This document shows positions 9,402 through 18,592 of a stretch of 64,000 bases of DNA, in pieces; position 1 is the first letter of the stretch; each line of letters begins with the position of its first letter. Both the position numbers and the translations under genes were made by a program. Under the pieces are notes generated by a model that searched no databases, was not told the DNA's origin, and was given only the letters and a program-made list of their open reading frames with translations. Source of the DNA: Serratia marcescens. GTDB taxonomy: Bacteria; Pseudomonadota; Gammaproteobacteria; Enterobacterales; Enterobacteriaceae. The stretch lies in contig NZ_MJAO01000004.1 of NCBI RefSeq assembly GCF_001902635.1, positions 62,001 through 126,000 on the forward strand, read 5' to 3'.

Positions 9402-9410
9402 CGGATAAAA

Positions 9411-9432
9411 AAACCGCCCCGGAGGGCGGTTT
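9411..9432. terminator. Bidirectional terminator
   Basis: AAACCGCCC / GGGCGGTTT perfect inverted repeat with a CGGA loop, flanked by an A-run on the left, between the converging oxygenase (+) and ansP (-) genes. Confidence 0.9.
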
Positions 9433-9438
9433 GTCGAG

Positions 9439-10905
9439 TCAGTGCGGGTTCTGTTCTTCGTGAGCCTGCTGCTCCAGCTTCACTTCCTGCGCGCGTTTGC
9501 GCAGGCCGAACCAGCCCAGCGTCAGCAGCACCGCCAGCACCGGAATGGTGGCGATAGTCCAGGTGCCGTTCGGGTAGTCGAACGCCATCATCACCACCAC
9601 GGTCAGCAGGAACGCCAGCGTCAGCCAGGAGGTGAACGGTGCGCCCGGCATTCTGAACGACACCGGCTGAGCGCGGCCTTCACGGATGGCTTTGCGCAGG
9701 CGCATCTGGCAGACGATGATAAACGCCCAGGAGGCGATGATGCCCAGCGAGGCAATGTTCAACACGATCTCGAACACCTGCGAAGGTACCAGATAGTTGA
9801 GCACCACGCCGATCACGTAGATGCCGCAGGTGACCAGGATGCCGGCGTAAGGTACCTGCTGGCTGCTCATTTTAGCCATCAGCTTCGGCGCGGAGCCGCC
9901 CATTGCCAACGAGCGCAGGATGCGGCCGGTGGAGTAGAGACCGGAGTTGAGGCTGGACAGCGCGGCGGTCAACACCACGATGTTCATGACGGTGCCGATA
10001 TAAGGCACGCCCAGCTTGCTGAAGAAGGTGACGAACGGGCTTTGGCCGGCCTGATAGGCGTTCCACGGCAGCAGCAGCACCAGCAGCACCACGGAGCCGA
10101 CGTAGAACAGGCCGATACGCCAGATTACGCTGTTGATCGCCTTCGGCATCATTTTGGCCGGATCTTTACACTCGCCGGCGGCGGTGCCGATCAGCTCGAT
10201 GCCGGCGAAGGCGAAGATCACCCCTTGCACCAGCACCAGTGCCGGCAGCAGGCCGTGTGGGAACATGCCGCCGTTTTCGGTGATCAGGTGCAGGCCGGTG
10301 GTATTGCCTGCCACCGGGGTGCCGGTGCCGAGGAACACCACGCCGACGATCAGGAACAGCGCGATGGCGGCGACCTTGATCAGCGCGAACCAGAACTCCA
10401 TTTCGGCGAACCATTTCACGCCGATCATGTTCATGGTGGCGACGATGCCGAGCGCGCCAAGGGCGAACAGCCATTGCGGCACGTCGGCGAAGGTGCCCCA
10501 ATAGTGCATATACAGCGCTACCGCGGTGATGTCGACGATGCCGGTCATCGCCCAGTTGAGGAAGTACATCCAGCCGGCGACATAAGAGGCTTTCTCACCG
10601 AGAAACTCGCGGGCGTAAGAAACGAAGCTGCCGCTGGAAGGGCGATGCAGCACCAGTTCGCCCAGCGCGCGCAGAATGAAGAAAGAGAAGATCCCGCACA
10701 CCAGATAAACCAGTGCCAGCGCCGGCCCGGCCAGTTCGAGACGGCCGCCGGTACCGAGGAACAAGCCGGTGCCGATCGAACCGCCGATGGCGATCATTTG
10801 GATCTGCCGGTTGCCCATGCTTTTGTGATAACCGGATTCATGGGAGTCTAGCCAGCGTCTTCTGGCGGCGTGTTTGTCATCCGCCGACTTTTTTTGTGAG
10901 TGCAT
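9439..10905 (-). CDS. ansP: L-asparagine permease
   Basis: A 488-residue amino acid permease of the APC family with about 12 membrane segments. It matches E. coli AnsP over its full length, including RRWLDSHESGYHKSMGNRQ, the substrate-binding GGSIGTGLFLGTG loop, the HRPSSGSFVSYAREFLGEK stretch and WRIGLFYVGSVVLLVLLLPW. AnsP imports L-asparagine by proton symport. It is a single gene ended by the terminator at 9411; candidate control sites lie in the long upstream gap. Confidence 0.93.
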   Translation of the reverse strand: MHSQKKSADDKHAARRRWLDSHESGYHKSMGNRQIQMIAIGGSIGTGLFLGTGGRLELAGPALALVYLVCGIFSFFILRALGELVLHRPSSGSFVSYAREFLGEKASYVAGWMYFLNWAMTGIVDITAVALYMHYWGTFADVPQWLFALGALGIVATMNMIGVKWFAEMEFWFALIKVAAIALFLIVGVVFLGTGTPVAGNTTGLHLITENGGMFPHGLLPALVLVQGVIFAFAGIELIGTAAGECKDPAKMMPKAINSVIWRIGLFYVGSVVLLVLLLPWNAYQAGQSPFVTFFSKLGVPYIGTVMNIVVLTAALSSLNSGLYSTGRILRSLAMGGSAPKLMAKMSSQQVPYAGILVTCGIYVIGVVLNYLVPSQVFEIVLNIASLGIIASWAFIIVCQMRLRKAIREGRAQPVSFRMPGAPFTSWLTLAFLLTVVVMMAFDYPNGTWTIATIPVLAVLLTLGWFGLRKRAQEVKLEQQAHEEQNPH

Positions 10906-10958
10906 TATCCGTCCTGTTTACCTGTCTATGATTAACTCCGCCCTGAGCTGCAGAGCAA

Positions 10959-10979
10959 ACGATTGCCATCAGCAATCGT
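10959..10979. repeat. Inverted repeat upstream of ansP
   Basis: ACGATTGC / GCAATCGT perfect 8-base arms with a CATCA spacer, about 55 bases upstream of the ansP ATG. It could be an operator or a leader hairpin; no protein is identified for it. Confidence 0.45.
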
Positions 10980-11154
10980 AATGAGAATGAGGTCGTGGCA
11001 TCATTCCGCTGTTTATTGTGTATACAGCCGCCGTAAAATAATGGCGTGGCATGCTACCGTTTCCCGTTAAATGTGGCAAAAAAACCTGTGTGCAAAGCGT
11101 GAACAAGTGTGTTTGTTTTTTAAACTGAAAACAAAAGCGCATATTATTCAGTAA

Positions 11155-11210
11155 GATGAGTCTCATTATCAACACGGAAATATCGAACGATAAAAGTGAT
11201 TGAAATCACA
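11155..11210. promoter_or_regulatory. Candidate Fur-like and CRP/FNR-like sites in the ansP upstream gap
   Basis: The gap 10906-11343 has no credible gene. At 11195-11210 the sequence AGTGA-N6-TCACA is one base from the CRP consensus and also reads as a near-FNR palindrome. At 11152-11170 a sequence ending CTCATTATC matches the Fur 19-mer at about 13 positions. Both are about 250-300 bases from ansP, so their relevance is uncertain. Confidence 0.3.
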
Positions 11211-11343
11211 GAATAATAATTACCGTGCAAATTAAAGGGAATTGGCGGCTATTTTGCGTGAGGGAGACGGCGGGCGGGAAATAAGACGGGGCTTTGCCTG
11301 CGCCGTGGTGAACGTGCGCAGGCGAAAAGGGCGGGCGTTAACC

Positions 11344-11781
11344 TCAGGCGGATTCACCGGCCGGCAGGGCCGAAGCCGGCAGGCCGAACAGTTTGTCGAA
11401 TGCCCAGTTAAACAGGAAGGTGTAGCAAGGAATGATGACGATCAGCGCCATATCCAGCAGCAGCGCTTGCCACAGCGTGATGCCCATCCACCAGGCGATC
11501 AGCGGGATCAGATACACCACCAGCGTCAGCTGAAACCCGACCGCGTGCAAAATGCGGCGCTTGAGGGTACGGGCGCGCGACGCCTGGCGGCTCTCCCACC
11601 ACTCGAACAGGTAGTTGTAAATGAAGTTCCAGCTGACCGCGATAGTGGTGATCACCACCGCCAGCGGCCCGGTGCTGGTCGGCGCGTGGCCCGACAGCAG
11701 CGCCAGCCCCAGCGCCGAGATCGTCATGCCGATAATTTCATAAGCGGTGACATACACCAGTTTGCGTTTGACGCCTTGCAT
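11344..11781 (-). CDS. PACE-family multidrug efflux transporter
   Basis: A 145-residue inner membrane protein with four hydrophobic segments arranged as two tandem bacterial transmembrane pairs, typical of the PACE family (AceI relatives). Hallmarks are the first-helix acidic residue in VTAYEIIGM, NFIYNYLFEWWE and the C-terminal FNWAFDKLFGLP. AceI exports chlorhexidine and short-chain diamines; the substrate here is inferred. The LysR gene at 11894 is divergent, matching the AceI/AceR arrangement. Confidence 0.9.
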   Translation of the reverse strand: MQGVKRKLVYVTAYEIIGMTISALGLALLSGHAPTSTGPLAVVITTIAVSWNFIYNYLFEWWESRQASRARTLKRRILHAVGFQLTLVVYLIPLIAWWMGITLWQALLLDMALIVIIPCYTFLFNWAFDKLFGLPASALPAGESA

Positions 11782-11866
11782 TGTTTTCTCCCGATCTGTT
11801 TTTAGTTGCCTCTGTGGCGACGGCGGCTAAGATAGCGTCAATCACATTGATAGAAAAAGTCAGGAG

Positions 11867-11885
11867 CTGTCAGTTTTACTGACAG
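11867..11885. repeat. Inverted repeat before the LysR gene
   Basis: CTGTCAGT / ACTGACAG perfect arms with a TTT loop lie just before the ATG at 11894, inside the divergent PACE/LysR gap. It may be a regulator site or a translation-control hairpin over the ribosome binding region. Confidence 0.5.
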
Positions 11886-11893
11886 GTTGAGCG

Positions 11894-12787
11894 ATGAATT
11901 TTTCCAGCGACAATATCGAACTGTTTTTGGCGGTGCTCGATCGCGGTTCGTTTTCCGCCGCCGCCCGCGCGCTGCGGCGCGTGCCGTCTGCCGTCAGCAT
12001 GGGCATCGCCAACATGGAGGCGGAACTCGGTTTCGCACTGTTCGATCGCTCGCACCGCGAACCGACGCCGACCGCGCTGGCGCTGGCTTTGGCGCCGCAC
12101 GCCCGGTTGATCGCCGGGCAGCTCAAGCAGCTGCAGGTGCATGCCATCGAACTTTCACAAGGGCTGGAGAGCACGCTTTCGATCGGCGTGGCGTCGGACA
12201 TCAACGGCGCCGGCCTGCTGGCGGCGGTGAAAACGCTGTCGCAGCGTTACCCGCTGCTGAATATCGAAGTGCTCACGGCGCCGCAGGACGACGTGCTGCA
12301 CATGCTGCATCAGGGGCGCATCGGCGTCTGCCTGGCGTTCGGCGGGCTGAACATCAACAGTGCGGAGCAGTTCCACTCCGTCGGCGCGGAGTCACTGGTG
12401 GCGATGGTGTCGCCGCAGCATCCGGCGCTGGACGGCGCGGCGGGCGAGCTGTTTCTCGAGGATCTGGTCAACGTGCGGCAGATCATGGTGGCCAGCCGCG
12501 ATCTGCCGATCGGCGATCTGCGCCCGCAGGTGGCGGAGGCCTACTGGCGCACCGACAGCCTGCCGATGGCGATGAACATGGTGGAAGCGGGCCTGGGTTG
12601 GGGCAACTTCCCGCTGTCGCTGGCCGAACCGCTGCTGGCGCAGGGGCGGCTGGTGCCGCTGAAATTCAAAAACACCAAGAACGAACTGCGCTTGCCGATG
12701 CATCTGATCTGGCTGAAGAGCCGCCCGCTGGACAAGGCGGCGCGCGAACTGGTGGCGCTGATGCGCGAAGCGCCGCAGGAAAGCTGA
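11894..12787 (+). CDS. LysR-family regulator of the PACE gene
   Basis: A 297-residue LysR-type regulator with an N-terminal helix-turn-helix (LFLAVLDRGSFSAAARALRR, then VPSAVSMGIANMEAELGFALF) and a substrate-binding domain. It is divergent from the PACE transporter gene with a 112-base shared promoter region, as with AceR/AceI, so it probably activates that gene in response to an amine or biocide; this is inference. No ribosome site stronger than GGTTGAG is seen before the ATG, and an inverted repeat overlaps that region. Confidence 0.87.
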   Translation: MNFSSDNIELFLAVLDRGSFSAAARALRRVPSAVSMGIANMEAELGFALFDRSHREPTPTALALALAPHARLIAGQLKQLQVHAIELSQGLESTLSIGVASDINGAGLLAAVKTLSQRYPLLNIEVLTAPQDDVLHMLHQGRIGVCLAFGGLNINSAEQFHSVGAESLVAMVSPQHPALDGAAGELFLEDLVNVRQIMVASRDLPIGDLRPQVAEAYWRTDSLPMAMNMVEAGLGWGNFPLSLAEPLLAQGRLVPLKFKNTKNELRLPMHLIWLKSRPLDKAARELVALMREAPQES

Positions 12788-12804
12788 CGGCCGGGTACGC
12801 TTGT

Positions 12805-13368
12805 TCAATCCGCGTGGCGCTTGCGCCACCAGAAGCGCACCAGCAGGATGGCGGCGATCGCCAGCGCGACAAACAGCAGGCTGGAGAGTTTTTTGTCGAA
12901 GCCGGTGACGAAACTTTCGATCGCCTGGCCGCCAAAATAGCCGAGCATGACGAAGATCGTCGCCCACAGTATGGCGCCGAGGATATTGAGCGGCACGAAG
13001 CGCGACGGCGGCAGGCGGCTGGCGCCGATCAGCACCGGGCCGATGATGCGAAAGCCGTACATAAAGCGCACGCCGATCACGAACAGCATCGGGTGGCGGG
13101 CGATCAGCCTTCTGGCGCGCGCGATGCGCTTTTCCTGCCCTTTGAGCCGCGAGATGACCCGGCCTTCGAACCGGCGGCCGGTGAAGTACAGCAGCTGATC
13201 CCCCAGCGTGCCGCCCAGCGCCACCACCGCGATCACCCACGGCCAGTGCAGCAGCCCTTCATGGGCGGCGATGCCGCCCAGCAGCGTGATGGTTTCCCCC
13301 TCCGCCAGGCAGCCGATAAACAACGCCCAGTAGCCGTAGTCCGTAATGTAGTGGGCCAAATCGGTCAT
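12805..13368 (-). CDS. DedA-family membrane protein
   Basis: A 187-residue inner-membrane protein of the DedA/SNARE-associated family. It has the family's reentrant signature region EGETITLLGGIAAHEGLLHW, the conserved GDQLLYFTGRRFEGR and VRFMYGFRIIGPVLIGASR. DedA proteins act in lipid-carrier (undecaprenyl phosphate) flipping and membrane homeostasis. Single gene, convergent with the LysR gene. The exact paralogue (such as YohD-like) is uncertain. Confidence 0.87.
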   Translation of the reverse strand: MTDLAHYITDYGYWALFIGCLAEGETITLLGGIAAHEGLLHWPWVIAVVALGGTLGDQLLYFTGRRFEGRVISRLKGQEKRIARARRLIARHPMLFVIGVRFMYGFRIIGPVLIGASRLPPSRFVPLNILGAILWATIFVMLGYFGGQAIESFVTGFDKKLSSLLFVALAIAAILLVRFWWRKRHAD

Positions 13369-13418
13369 TCCTTACTCCTTATGTGACTGACGCATAAGGG
13401 CAAGTATACGCCCGATCG

Positions 13419-14096
13419 CTAGCCTTGGGCGATCTGGGCCACCAACGCTCTGCGCCGCGCCAGGCTTTCCGCCATTTGTGCCTGTACCCTGGCGTAAATG
13501 TGCGGCGGGGCCAGTTCCGGCGTGCCGCCCGTGAACGGCGGGGCCGGGGCGTATTCCAGATAGAGTTGGATCGTCTGGGCGGTGTCTTCGCCGTGCAGTT
13601 CGGCGATCAGCGCCAGCGCAAAGTCGATGCCGGCGGTGACGCCGCCGCCGCTGATCACGTTGCCGTCGCGCTCTACGCGTGCAGCGCTGGGTATGGCGCC
13701 GAACAGCTGCAGGCTGTCGCGCATCGACCAGTGGCAGGCGGCGCGTTTGCCCGGCAGCAGACCGGCGGCGGCCAGGATCAGCGAACCGGTGCATACCGAG
13801 GTCAGGTAGCGGGCATCGGTGCCCAGCCGCCGGATTTGCTGCATAAACGCCTTATCCTGCAGCGCCTGGGTGCAACCGCTGCCGCCTGGCACGCACAGCA
13901 CGTCGCAGCGCGCGATCTCCGGCAGCGGGCGCAGTTGGGTGAAGTGCAAGCCTTCCGACTCGACATCCGCGCCGTCTACCGAAGCGACGATGATTTCCGC
14001 GCCCGGCATGTGGCGCAGAAACTGCAGCGGGCCGGTGAAGTCGAGTTGAGTGACGCCTTGATAGATGGGAAATACAATCACGAGTGGTTCAGACAT
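13419..14096 (-). CDS. DJ-1/PfpI-family protein
   Basis: A 225-residue cytoplasmic protein of the DJ-1/PfpI superfamily, isonitrile-hydratase-like branch. The nucleophile elbow cysteine is in YLTSVCTGSLILAAAGLL, and the N-terminal VIVFPIYQGVTQLDFTGPLQ is typical. ATG 14096 gives a start matching relatives; upstream codons belong to the divergent promoter. It is divergent from the GlxA-type regulator at 14188, which itself carries the same domain, so the pair may act together. The reaction is unknown. Confidence 0.83.
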   Translation of the reverse strand: MSEPLVIVFPIYQGVTQLDFTGPLQFLRHMPGAEIIVASVDGADVESEGLHFTQLRPLPEIARCDVLCVPGGSGCTQALQDKAFMQQIRRLGTDARYLTSVCTGSLILAAAGLLPGKRAACHWSMRDSLQLFGAIPSAARVERDGNVISGGGVTAGIDFALALIAELHGEDTAQTIQLYLEYAPAPPFTGGTPELAPPHIYARVQAQMAESLARRRALVAQIAQG

Positions 14097-14187
14097 GACA
14101 TTCGCCTCATTTTTATCGTTGGACCTGGGCCATAATAGCCGCCCTGTTTTTGGCTGATATGACAGATAACCCTCAAAAAGCGCCATC

Positions 14188-15132
14188 ATGAAAACGATCG
14201 GTTTTGTGGTTTTTCCCGGTTTTAACCTGCTGGACTTTGCCGGCCCGCTGGCGGCGTTCGATAACGTCAGCCAGTTTACCGATCCGCCGGCCTACCGCTG
14301 CGTGGCGATCTCGCCGCAGGGGGGGATGATCGCCAGCTCGGCCGGGGTGGAGATCGCCACGCAGCCGTGCGGCGACGAGCGTTTCGATACGCTGGTGGTG
14401 GCCGGCGGCAGCGGCAACGTGATGGCGGCGCAGTCACCGGCGCTGGCAGCGTTCCTGGCAGCCCACAGCCGGCGAGCGCGGCGCATCGCCAGCGTGTGTA
14501 CCGGGGCGTTTATTCTGGCGGCCTGCGGCTTGCTGGACGGCAAACGCGCTACCACCCATTGGTATCATGCGGCGCGGCTGCAGCAGAGTTACCCGCGCAT
14601 CCGCGTCGACAGCAACCGCATCTTCATTCGCGACGGCGATATCTGGACCTCGGCCGGCATCAGCGCCGGCATCGATCTGGCGCTGGCGTTGATCGAAGAC
14701 GACCTCGGTGCCACGATGGCGGCGGGCGTGGCGCGGCAGCTGGTGGTTTATCACCGGCGCCCCGGCGGGCAGTCGCAGTATTCGCTGTTGCTGGCGTTGA
14801 ATCCGTCGTCGGATCGCATGCGTGCCGCGCTGTCGTTCGCCCGCGAGCATTTGCATCTGCCGCTGTCGGTGGCGGATCTGGCCGACGCCGCCTGCCTGAG
14901 CGAGCGCCAGTTCGGCCGGCTGTTCCGCGCCGAAACCGGCCAGACGCCGGCCAAGGTGATCGAACAGCTGCGGGTGGAGGCGGCCAGAGTGCGCATCGAA
15001 GAGAGCGCCGAACCGCTGGAGGCGATCGCCCGTTCGGTGGGATTCAGCGATCCGGAGCGCATGAGGCGGGCGTTTATCCGCGTATTTGGCCTGTCGCCGC
15101 AGGCGATCCGCCGGCTCGGCCGCGCGGGATGA
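14188..15132 (+). CDS. GlxA/FtrA-type AraC-family regulator
   Basis: A 314-residue fusion of a DJ-1/PfpI sensing domain (1-180; VFPGFNLLDFAGPLAAFD, cysteine in ASVCTGAFILAACGLL) and a C-terminal AraC helix-turn-helix pair (VADLADAACLSERQFGRLF, then IARSVGFSDPERMRRAF). It is divergent from a stand-alone DJ-1/PfpI gene 91 bases away and is followed after 45 bases by the SahH-like gene on the same strand, either of which may be its target. Confidence 0.88.
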   Translation: MKTIGFVVFPGFNLLDFAGPLAAFDNVSQFTDPPAYRCVAISPQGGMIASSAGVEIATQPCGDERFDTLVVAGGSGNVMAAQSPALAAFLAAHSRRARRIASVCTGAFILAACGLLDGKRATTHWYHAARLQQSYPRIRVDSNRIFIRDGDIWTSAGISAGIDLALALIEDDLGATMAAGVARQLVVYHRRPGGQSQYSLLLALNPSSDRMRAALSFAREHLHLPLSVADLADAACLSERQFGRLFRAETGQTPAKVIEQLRVEAARVRIEESAEPLEAIARSVGFSDPERMRRAFIRVFGLSPQAIRRLGRAG

Positions 15133-15177
15133 CTTTTTTGCCACGCCTTGCGGCGGGGCACAGCAGAGGAGCAACGG

Positions 15178-16281
15178 ATGTATCAGGATTTTGAGAGCGA
15201 ATTAATCTGGGCGATGCGCCATATGCCGCGCACCCGGGCGGCGGTGGCGGCGTTGCCGAATCTGCACGGGGTGCGGTTGGCGTGCAATATGCACCTGGAC
15301 CTGAAAATGGCGCCGCTGGTGGCCGGCCTGCTGGATAAGGGCGCGGCGATCTTCCTGACCACCTGCAATCCCACCACGGTGCAGGACGACGTGGTGGCCT
15401 GGCTGGAACGGCGGGGCGCGCAGGCCTATGCCTGGCGCGACATGAATGCCGGCGAATGGTCGGAGTCCTTCGACCGCGCGCTGGACTGGCAGCCGACCCA
15501 CCTGTGCGAAATGGGGGCGGATTTAACCACCCGTTTGCACCAATCGCCGAGCGGCCCGCAGATCGTCGCCGGGTTGGAGGCCACCGGATCGGGCATCAAC
15601 CGTTTGAACGGGGTGGCGCCGCGCTACCCGATCTTCAACTGGGACGATCTGCCGGTGAAAGAGGGGCTGCACAATCGGCATATGGTTGGGCTGACCGCCT
15701 GGCACACCTTCTTCCAGACCACCCATCTGACGCTGCACGAAAAGCGCGTGCTGGTGATCGGCTACGGCCTGGTCGGGCAGGGGACGGCGGCGGCGGCCAG
15801 GGCTTACGGCGGCCAGGTGATGGTGGCGGAAATCGATCCGGCGCGCGCGCTGCAGGCGCGCTATGACGGCTGGCAGGTGGTGGATCTGGCGAGCGGGGTC
15901 GCGCAGGCGGACGTGATCGCCACGGCGACCGGGGCAAAAAACGTGCTCTCGGCGCAGCATCTGCAACAGGCGCAGGACGGCGTGTTTATCCTCAACGTCG
16001 GCCACGTGGCGGAAGAGATCGATGTCGGCTTCCTGAAAGACCTGCCGCACCACGAGCCGATGCCTTATGTGAACGCTTACCAACTCAATGAGAAGACGGT
16101 CTATTTGCTGGCCAACGGCTCGATGTTCAATCTGACTGCCGGCTATGGCGACAGCCTCAACGCCTTCGACGTGACGCTGGCGGTGATGGCGGCCGGCATC
16201 GGCCATATCGTCGGCGCGGGGGCGCGGCAAACGCCGGGGTTGTACCTGCTGCCGCAGTCGGCCTGGCAGCCGGCGCTGTAA
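15178..16281 (+). CDS. S-adenosylhomocysteinase-like protein
   Basis: A 367-residue protein of the adenosylhomocysteinase superfamily. Visible features are [37 protein letters not shown] (substrate-site region) and a Rossmann NAD loop [20 protein letters not shown] followed by VAEIDP. It is shorter than true SahH (about 430 or more residues), and the family motif around the catalytic Lys/Asp reads [12 protein letters not shown] rather than the usual K-x4-DNxYG form. Start ATG 15178 has GAGGAG upstream. Enterobacteria usually recycle SAH by Pfs/LuxS, so a different nucleoside-like substrate is possible. Confidence 0.78.
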   Translation: MYQDFESELIWAMRHMPRTRAAVAALPNLHGVRLACNMHLDLKMAPLVAGLLDKGAAIFLTTCNPTTVQDDVVAWLERRGAQAYAWRDMNAGEWSESFDRALDWQPTHLCEMGADLTTRLHQSPSGPQIVAGLEATGSGINRLNGVAPRYPIFNWDDLPVKEGLHNRHMVGLTAWHTFFQTTHLTLHEKRVLVIGYGLVGQGTAAAARAYGGQVMVAEIDPARALQARYDGWQVVDLASGVAQADVIATATGAKNVLSAQHLQQAQDGVFILNVGHVAEEIDVGFLKDLPHHEPMPYVNAYQLNEKTVYLLANGSMFNLTAGYGDSLNAFDVTLAVMAAGIGHIVGAGARQTPGLYLLPQSAWQPAL

Positions 16282-16432
16282 CTTTTCCTACGCGGGCGCT
16301 CATCCCAGTGTGCCCGCGGTTTGCGCCATTTTTAGGCCGACAGAATTTGTCACAAATCCGCCATACAATCCCAGTGCCAAGCGCCGAACCCTCACCTATA
16401 ATTCGCTGAGTTTAAGCCCCCATTTCAGAGTA

Positions 16433-17362
16433 ATGCCTGTGAAAATACGTGTTTTGGTTCTGACCCTGCTTGCTTTGCAGGCGGGCGCCGGCTTTGCGCC
16501 GCGCGCATTGGCCAGCGACAACGCCGCTGCCCTGCATGCCACCCAGCCGGAATTGGCCTCCGGCAGCGCGATGGTCGTCGATATGCAAACCCATAAGGTG
16601 ATGTACGCGCGCAACCCGGATGAAGTGGTGCCGATCGCCTCGATCACCAAGCTGATGACCGCCATGGTCACGTTGGACGCGCATTTGCCGCTCGACGAGA
16701 TGCTGTCGGTGGATATTCACCAGACGCCGGAGATGAAAGGGGTTTATTCGCGGGTGCGGCTGAACAGCGAAATCAGCCGCAAGGATATGCTGCTGCTGGC
16801 GCTGATGTCGTCGGAAAACCGCGCCGCCGCCAGCCTGGCGCACCACTATCCGGGCGGCTACAACGCCTTTATCAAAGCGATGAACGCCAAGGCCAGGGCG
16901 CTGGGCATGACCAATACCCATTACGTCGAACCGACCGGGTTGTCTATCCATAACGTGTCGACGGCGCGCGATCTGACCAAGTTGCTGATCGCCACCAAGC
17001 AATATCCGTTGATCGGCCAGCTCAGCACCACCACCGAGCGCATGGCCAGCTTCAAAGACCCGAACTACACGCTGCCGTTCCGCAACACTAACCACCTGGT
17101 GTACAACCCAAAATGGAACATTCAGCTGACCAAAACCGGTTTCACCAATCAGGCAGGCCACTGCCTGGCGATGCGCACCGTGATCGGCAACCGCTCGGTG
17201 TCGCTGGTGGTGTTGGATGCCTTCGGCAAATACACCCACTTCGCCGACGCCAATCGCCTGCGCAGTTGGATTGAAACCGGCAAGGTGACGCCGATCCCGG
17301 CCGCCGCCCGCGACTATCGCCGTCAAAAAGACGCCAGCCTGGCGAAAAACGCCACCGAATAA
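16433..17362 (+). CDS. pbpG: D-alanyl-D-alanine endopeptidase (PBP7)
   Basis: A 309-residue periplasmic penicillin-binding protein with an N-terminal signal sequence ending at ALA-SDN (about residue 27). The three active-site motifs are present: SxxK as S70-ITK, SEN at 127-129 and KTG in [13 protein letters not shown]7 cleaves D-Ala-mDAP cross-links in peptidoglycan. ATG 16433 is preferred because it starts directly at the signal peptide; upstream codons are not protein-like. In E. coli pbpG neighbours dld and yohC, all present in this window but apart. Confidence 0.93.
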   Translation: MPVKIRVLVLTLLALQAGAGFAPRALASDNAAALHATQPELASGSAMVVDMQTHKVMYARNPDEVVPIASITKLMTAMVTLDAHLPLDEMLSVDIHQTPEMKGVYSRVRLNSEISRKDMLLLALMSSENRAAASLAHHYPGGYNAFIKAMNAKARALGMTNTHYVEPTGLSIHNVSTARDLTKLLIATKQYPLIGQLSTTTERMASFKDPNYTLPFRNTNHLVYNPKWNIQLTKTGFTNQAGHCLAMRTVIGNRSVSLVVLDAFGKYTHFADANRLRSWIETGKVTPIPAAARDYRRQKDASLAKNATE

Positions 17363-17370
17363 CCCGCCCG

Positions 17371-17397
17371 GCGGCCTGCTCGTTCGCAGCAGGCCGC
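17371..17397. terminator. Hairpin between convergent genes
   Basis: GCGGCCTGCT / AGCAGGCCGC, 10-base perfect arms with a 7-base loop, between pbpG (+) and the acetyltransferase (-). No strong T-run follows, so it may stop transcription weakly or protect RNA ends. Confidence 0.6.
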
Positions 17398-17852
17398 TAT
17401 CGGCCTTCGGGCCGCCTGATGACAAATCCCCGTTCGCGATCGCCGTCGAAGCCCGCTTTCAGATAAAGCTGGTGCGCGCCGGTGCGTTGCTGCCCCGACA
17501 GCAGCATCACTTTGTAGCAGCCCTTGCGCCAGGCCAGCTGCAGCGCGTATTCGATCATGGCGAGCGCCACGCCGTGGCCGCGATAGGGCTCCGCCGTCAC
17601 CACGTGTTCGATGACGCCGAACGGCTGCGCCTGATGCGCCAGCCCCGGGATCAGCGCCAGCATGCAGGTGGCGATTGGCTGTTCTTCCGCCGCCGCTACC
17701 ACCAGACGGATCGCCGGATCGTCCAGCAGGCGCTGCAGGGTGCGGCGTGCGTCGTCGGTGCGCAGCGGCGCGTCCTGCGGCCGCAGCTCGCAGTACAATG
17801 CCAACAGGCCGTTGAGATCGTCCGGCTGCGCCAGGCGATGAATGATGTTCAT
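17397..17852 (-). CDS. GNAT-family N-acetyltransferase
   Basis: A 151-residue GNAT acetyltransferase. The acetyl-CoA loop is in VVTAEPYRGHGVALAMIEYA, and the C-terminal GAHQLYLKAGFDGDRERGF is standard. ATG 17852 follows GAGCAACC and matches the family start; the coding frame also continues upstream into the divergent promoter region. The substrate is unknown. Confidence 0.85.
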   Translation of the reverse strand: MNIIHRLAQPDDLNGLLALYCELRPQDAPLRTDDARRTLQRLLDDPAIRLVVAAAEEQPIATCMLALIPGLAHQAQPFGVIEHVVTAEPYRGHGVALAMIEYALQLAWRKGCYKVMLLSGQQRTGAHQLYLKAGFDGDRERGFVIRRPEGR

Positions 17853-17928
17853 GGTTGCTCCTTTACGCCGCTTCAACGGTAATCCGCTATCCTCCATTAA
17901 TACCACATCGTTTGCCGGAGAGGATGCT

Positions 17929-18333
17929 ATGAGTCAGGTTTCGACCTTTGTCATGTTCCAGGGGGAGGCGCAGCGGGCGATCGACCTCTATAGCCAGGTG
18001 TTTAAGCACTTTCGGCTCGAACAGGTGCAGTATTACGACGCCACGCACGAAGGGCGGCGGCTGATCAAACACGCTTCGATCGATTTCGATCGGCATCATC
18101 TGGTGTTCAGCGACAGCCCGATCAGCCATGACTTCGGTTTTACGCCGGCGGTGTCGCTGTTCGTCAATCTGGCCAACGAGGCGGAGCTGGAGCGGGTATT
18201 CACGCGCCTGGCGAAGGGCGGCAAGGTGCTGATGCCGCTCGATGATTACGGCTTCAGCGCCCGCTTCGGCTGGCTCAACGATCGCTTTGGGCTGTCCTGG
18301 CAGCTCAATGTGCCGGCGGGCGATTTGGGGTGA
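17929..18333 (+). CDS. PhnB-like VOC-family protein
   Basis: A 134-residue protein of the vicinal-oxygen-chelate superfamily, 3-demethylubiquinone methyltransferase-like branch (FVMFQGEAQRAIDLYSQVF at the N-terminus; the C-terminal FGWLNDRFGLSWQLNV is diagnostic). Start ATG 17929 has GGAGAGGA upstream. Function of this branch is not established. Divergent from the GNAT gene. Confidence 0.85.
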   Translation: MSQVSTFVMFQGEAQRAIDLYSQVFKHFRLEQVQYYDATHEGRRLIKHASIDFDRHHLVFSDSPISHDFGFTPAVSLFVNLANEAELERVFTRLAKGGKVLMPLDDYGFSARFGWLNDRFGLSWQLNVPAGDLG

Positions 18334-18361
18334 CGCCCGTGGCACCTGGATTTTCTGGGGA

Positions 18362-18381
18362 ATGCTGCCCTGCGGGCGGCA
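18362..18381 (+). terminator. Weak terminator-like hairpin
   Basis: ATGCTGCCC / GGGCGGCAT imperfect arms around a TGC loop, just after the PhnB-like gene; no T-run. Confidence 0.35.
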
Positions 18382-18592
18382 TCTCTCTACGCAACGCGGT
18401 ATTGAAACGGCTGTTTTTCAGTAAAGTATGACACGTCACACAAATTACCGGTTCTCATTAAATTTTTTTAACATTTGGGGTTGAATTTACAAATTAAGAT
18501 GTTATCTTACATTTGAAACATTTTGTTATCATTCTGTATTTATTTTTCCGTCTTATTTGACGGGTATTTAATTTTTCTAGGGATAATATTAA
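18382..18592 (+). promoter_or_regulatory. AT-rich promoter region of the biosynthetic cluster
   Basis: This strongly AT-rich stretch precedes the first cluster gene. Two overlapping sigma70-like candidates are visible: TTGAAT (18481-18486), 16 bases, TATCTT (18503-18508); and TTGAAA (18513-18518) with TATTTA near 18537. The run-rich AT content suggests H-NS binding. No specific operator is evident. Confidence 0.35.

Noticed and set aside
9442-10851. 469-residue plus-strand frame opposite ansP
   Set aside because: His/Gln/Ala-rich shadow of a conserved permease.
10969-11175. 68-residue minus-strand frame upstream of ansP
   Set aside because: No ribosome site, no recognisable protein features, lies in a promoter-like AT-rich gap.
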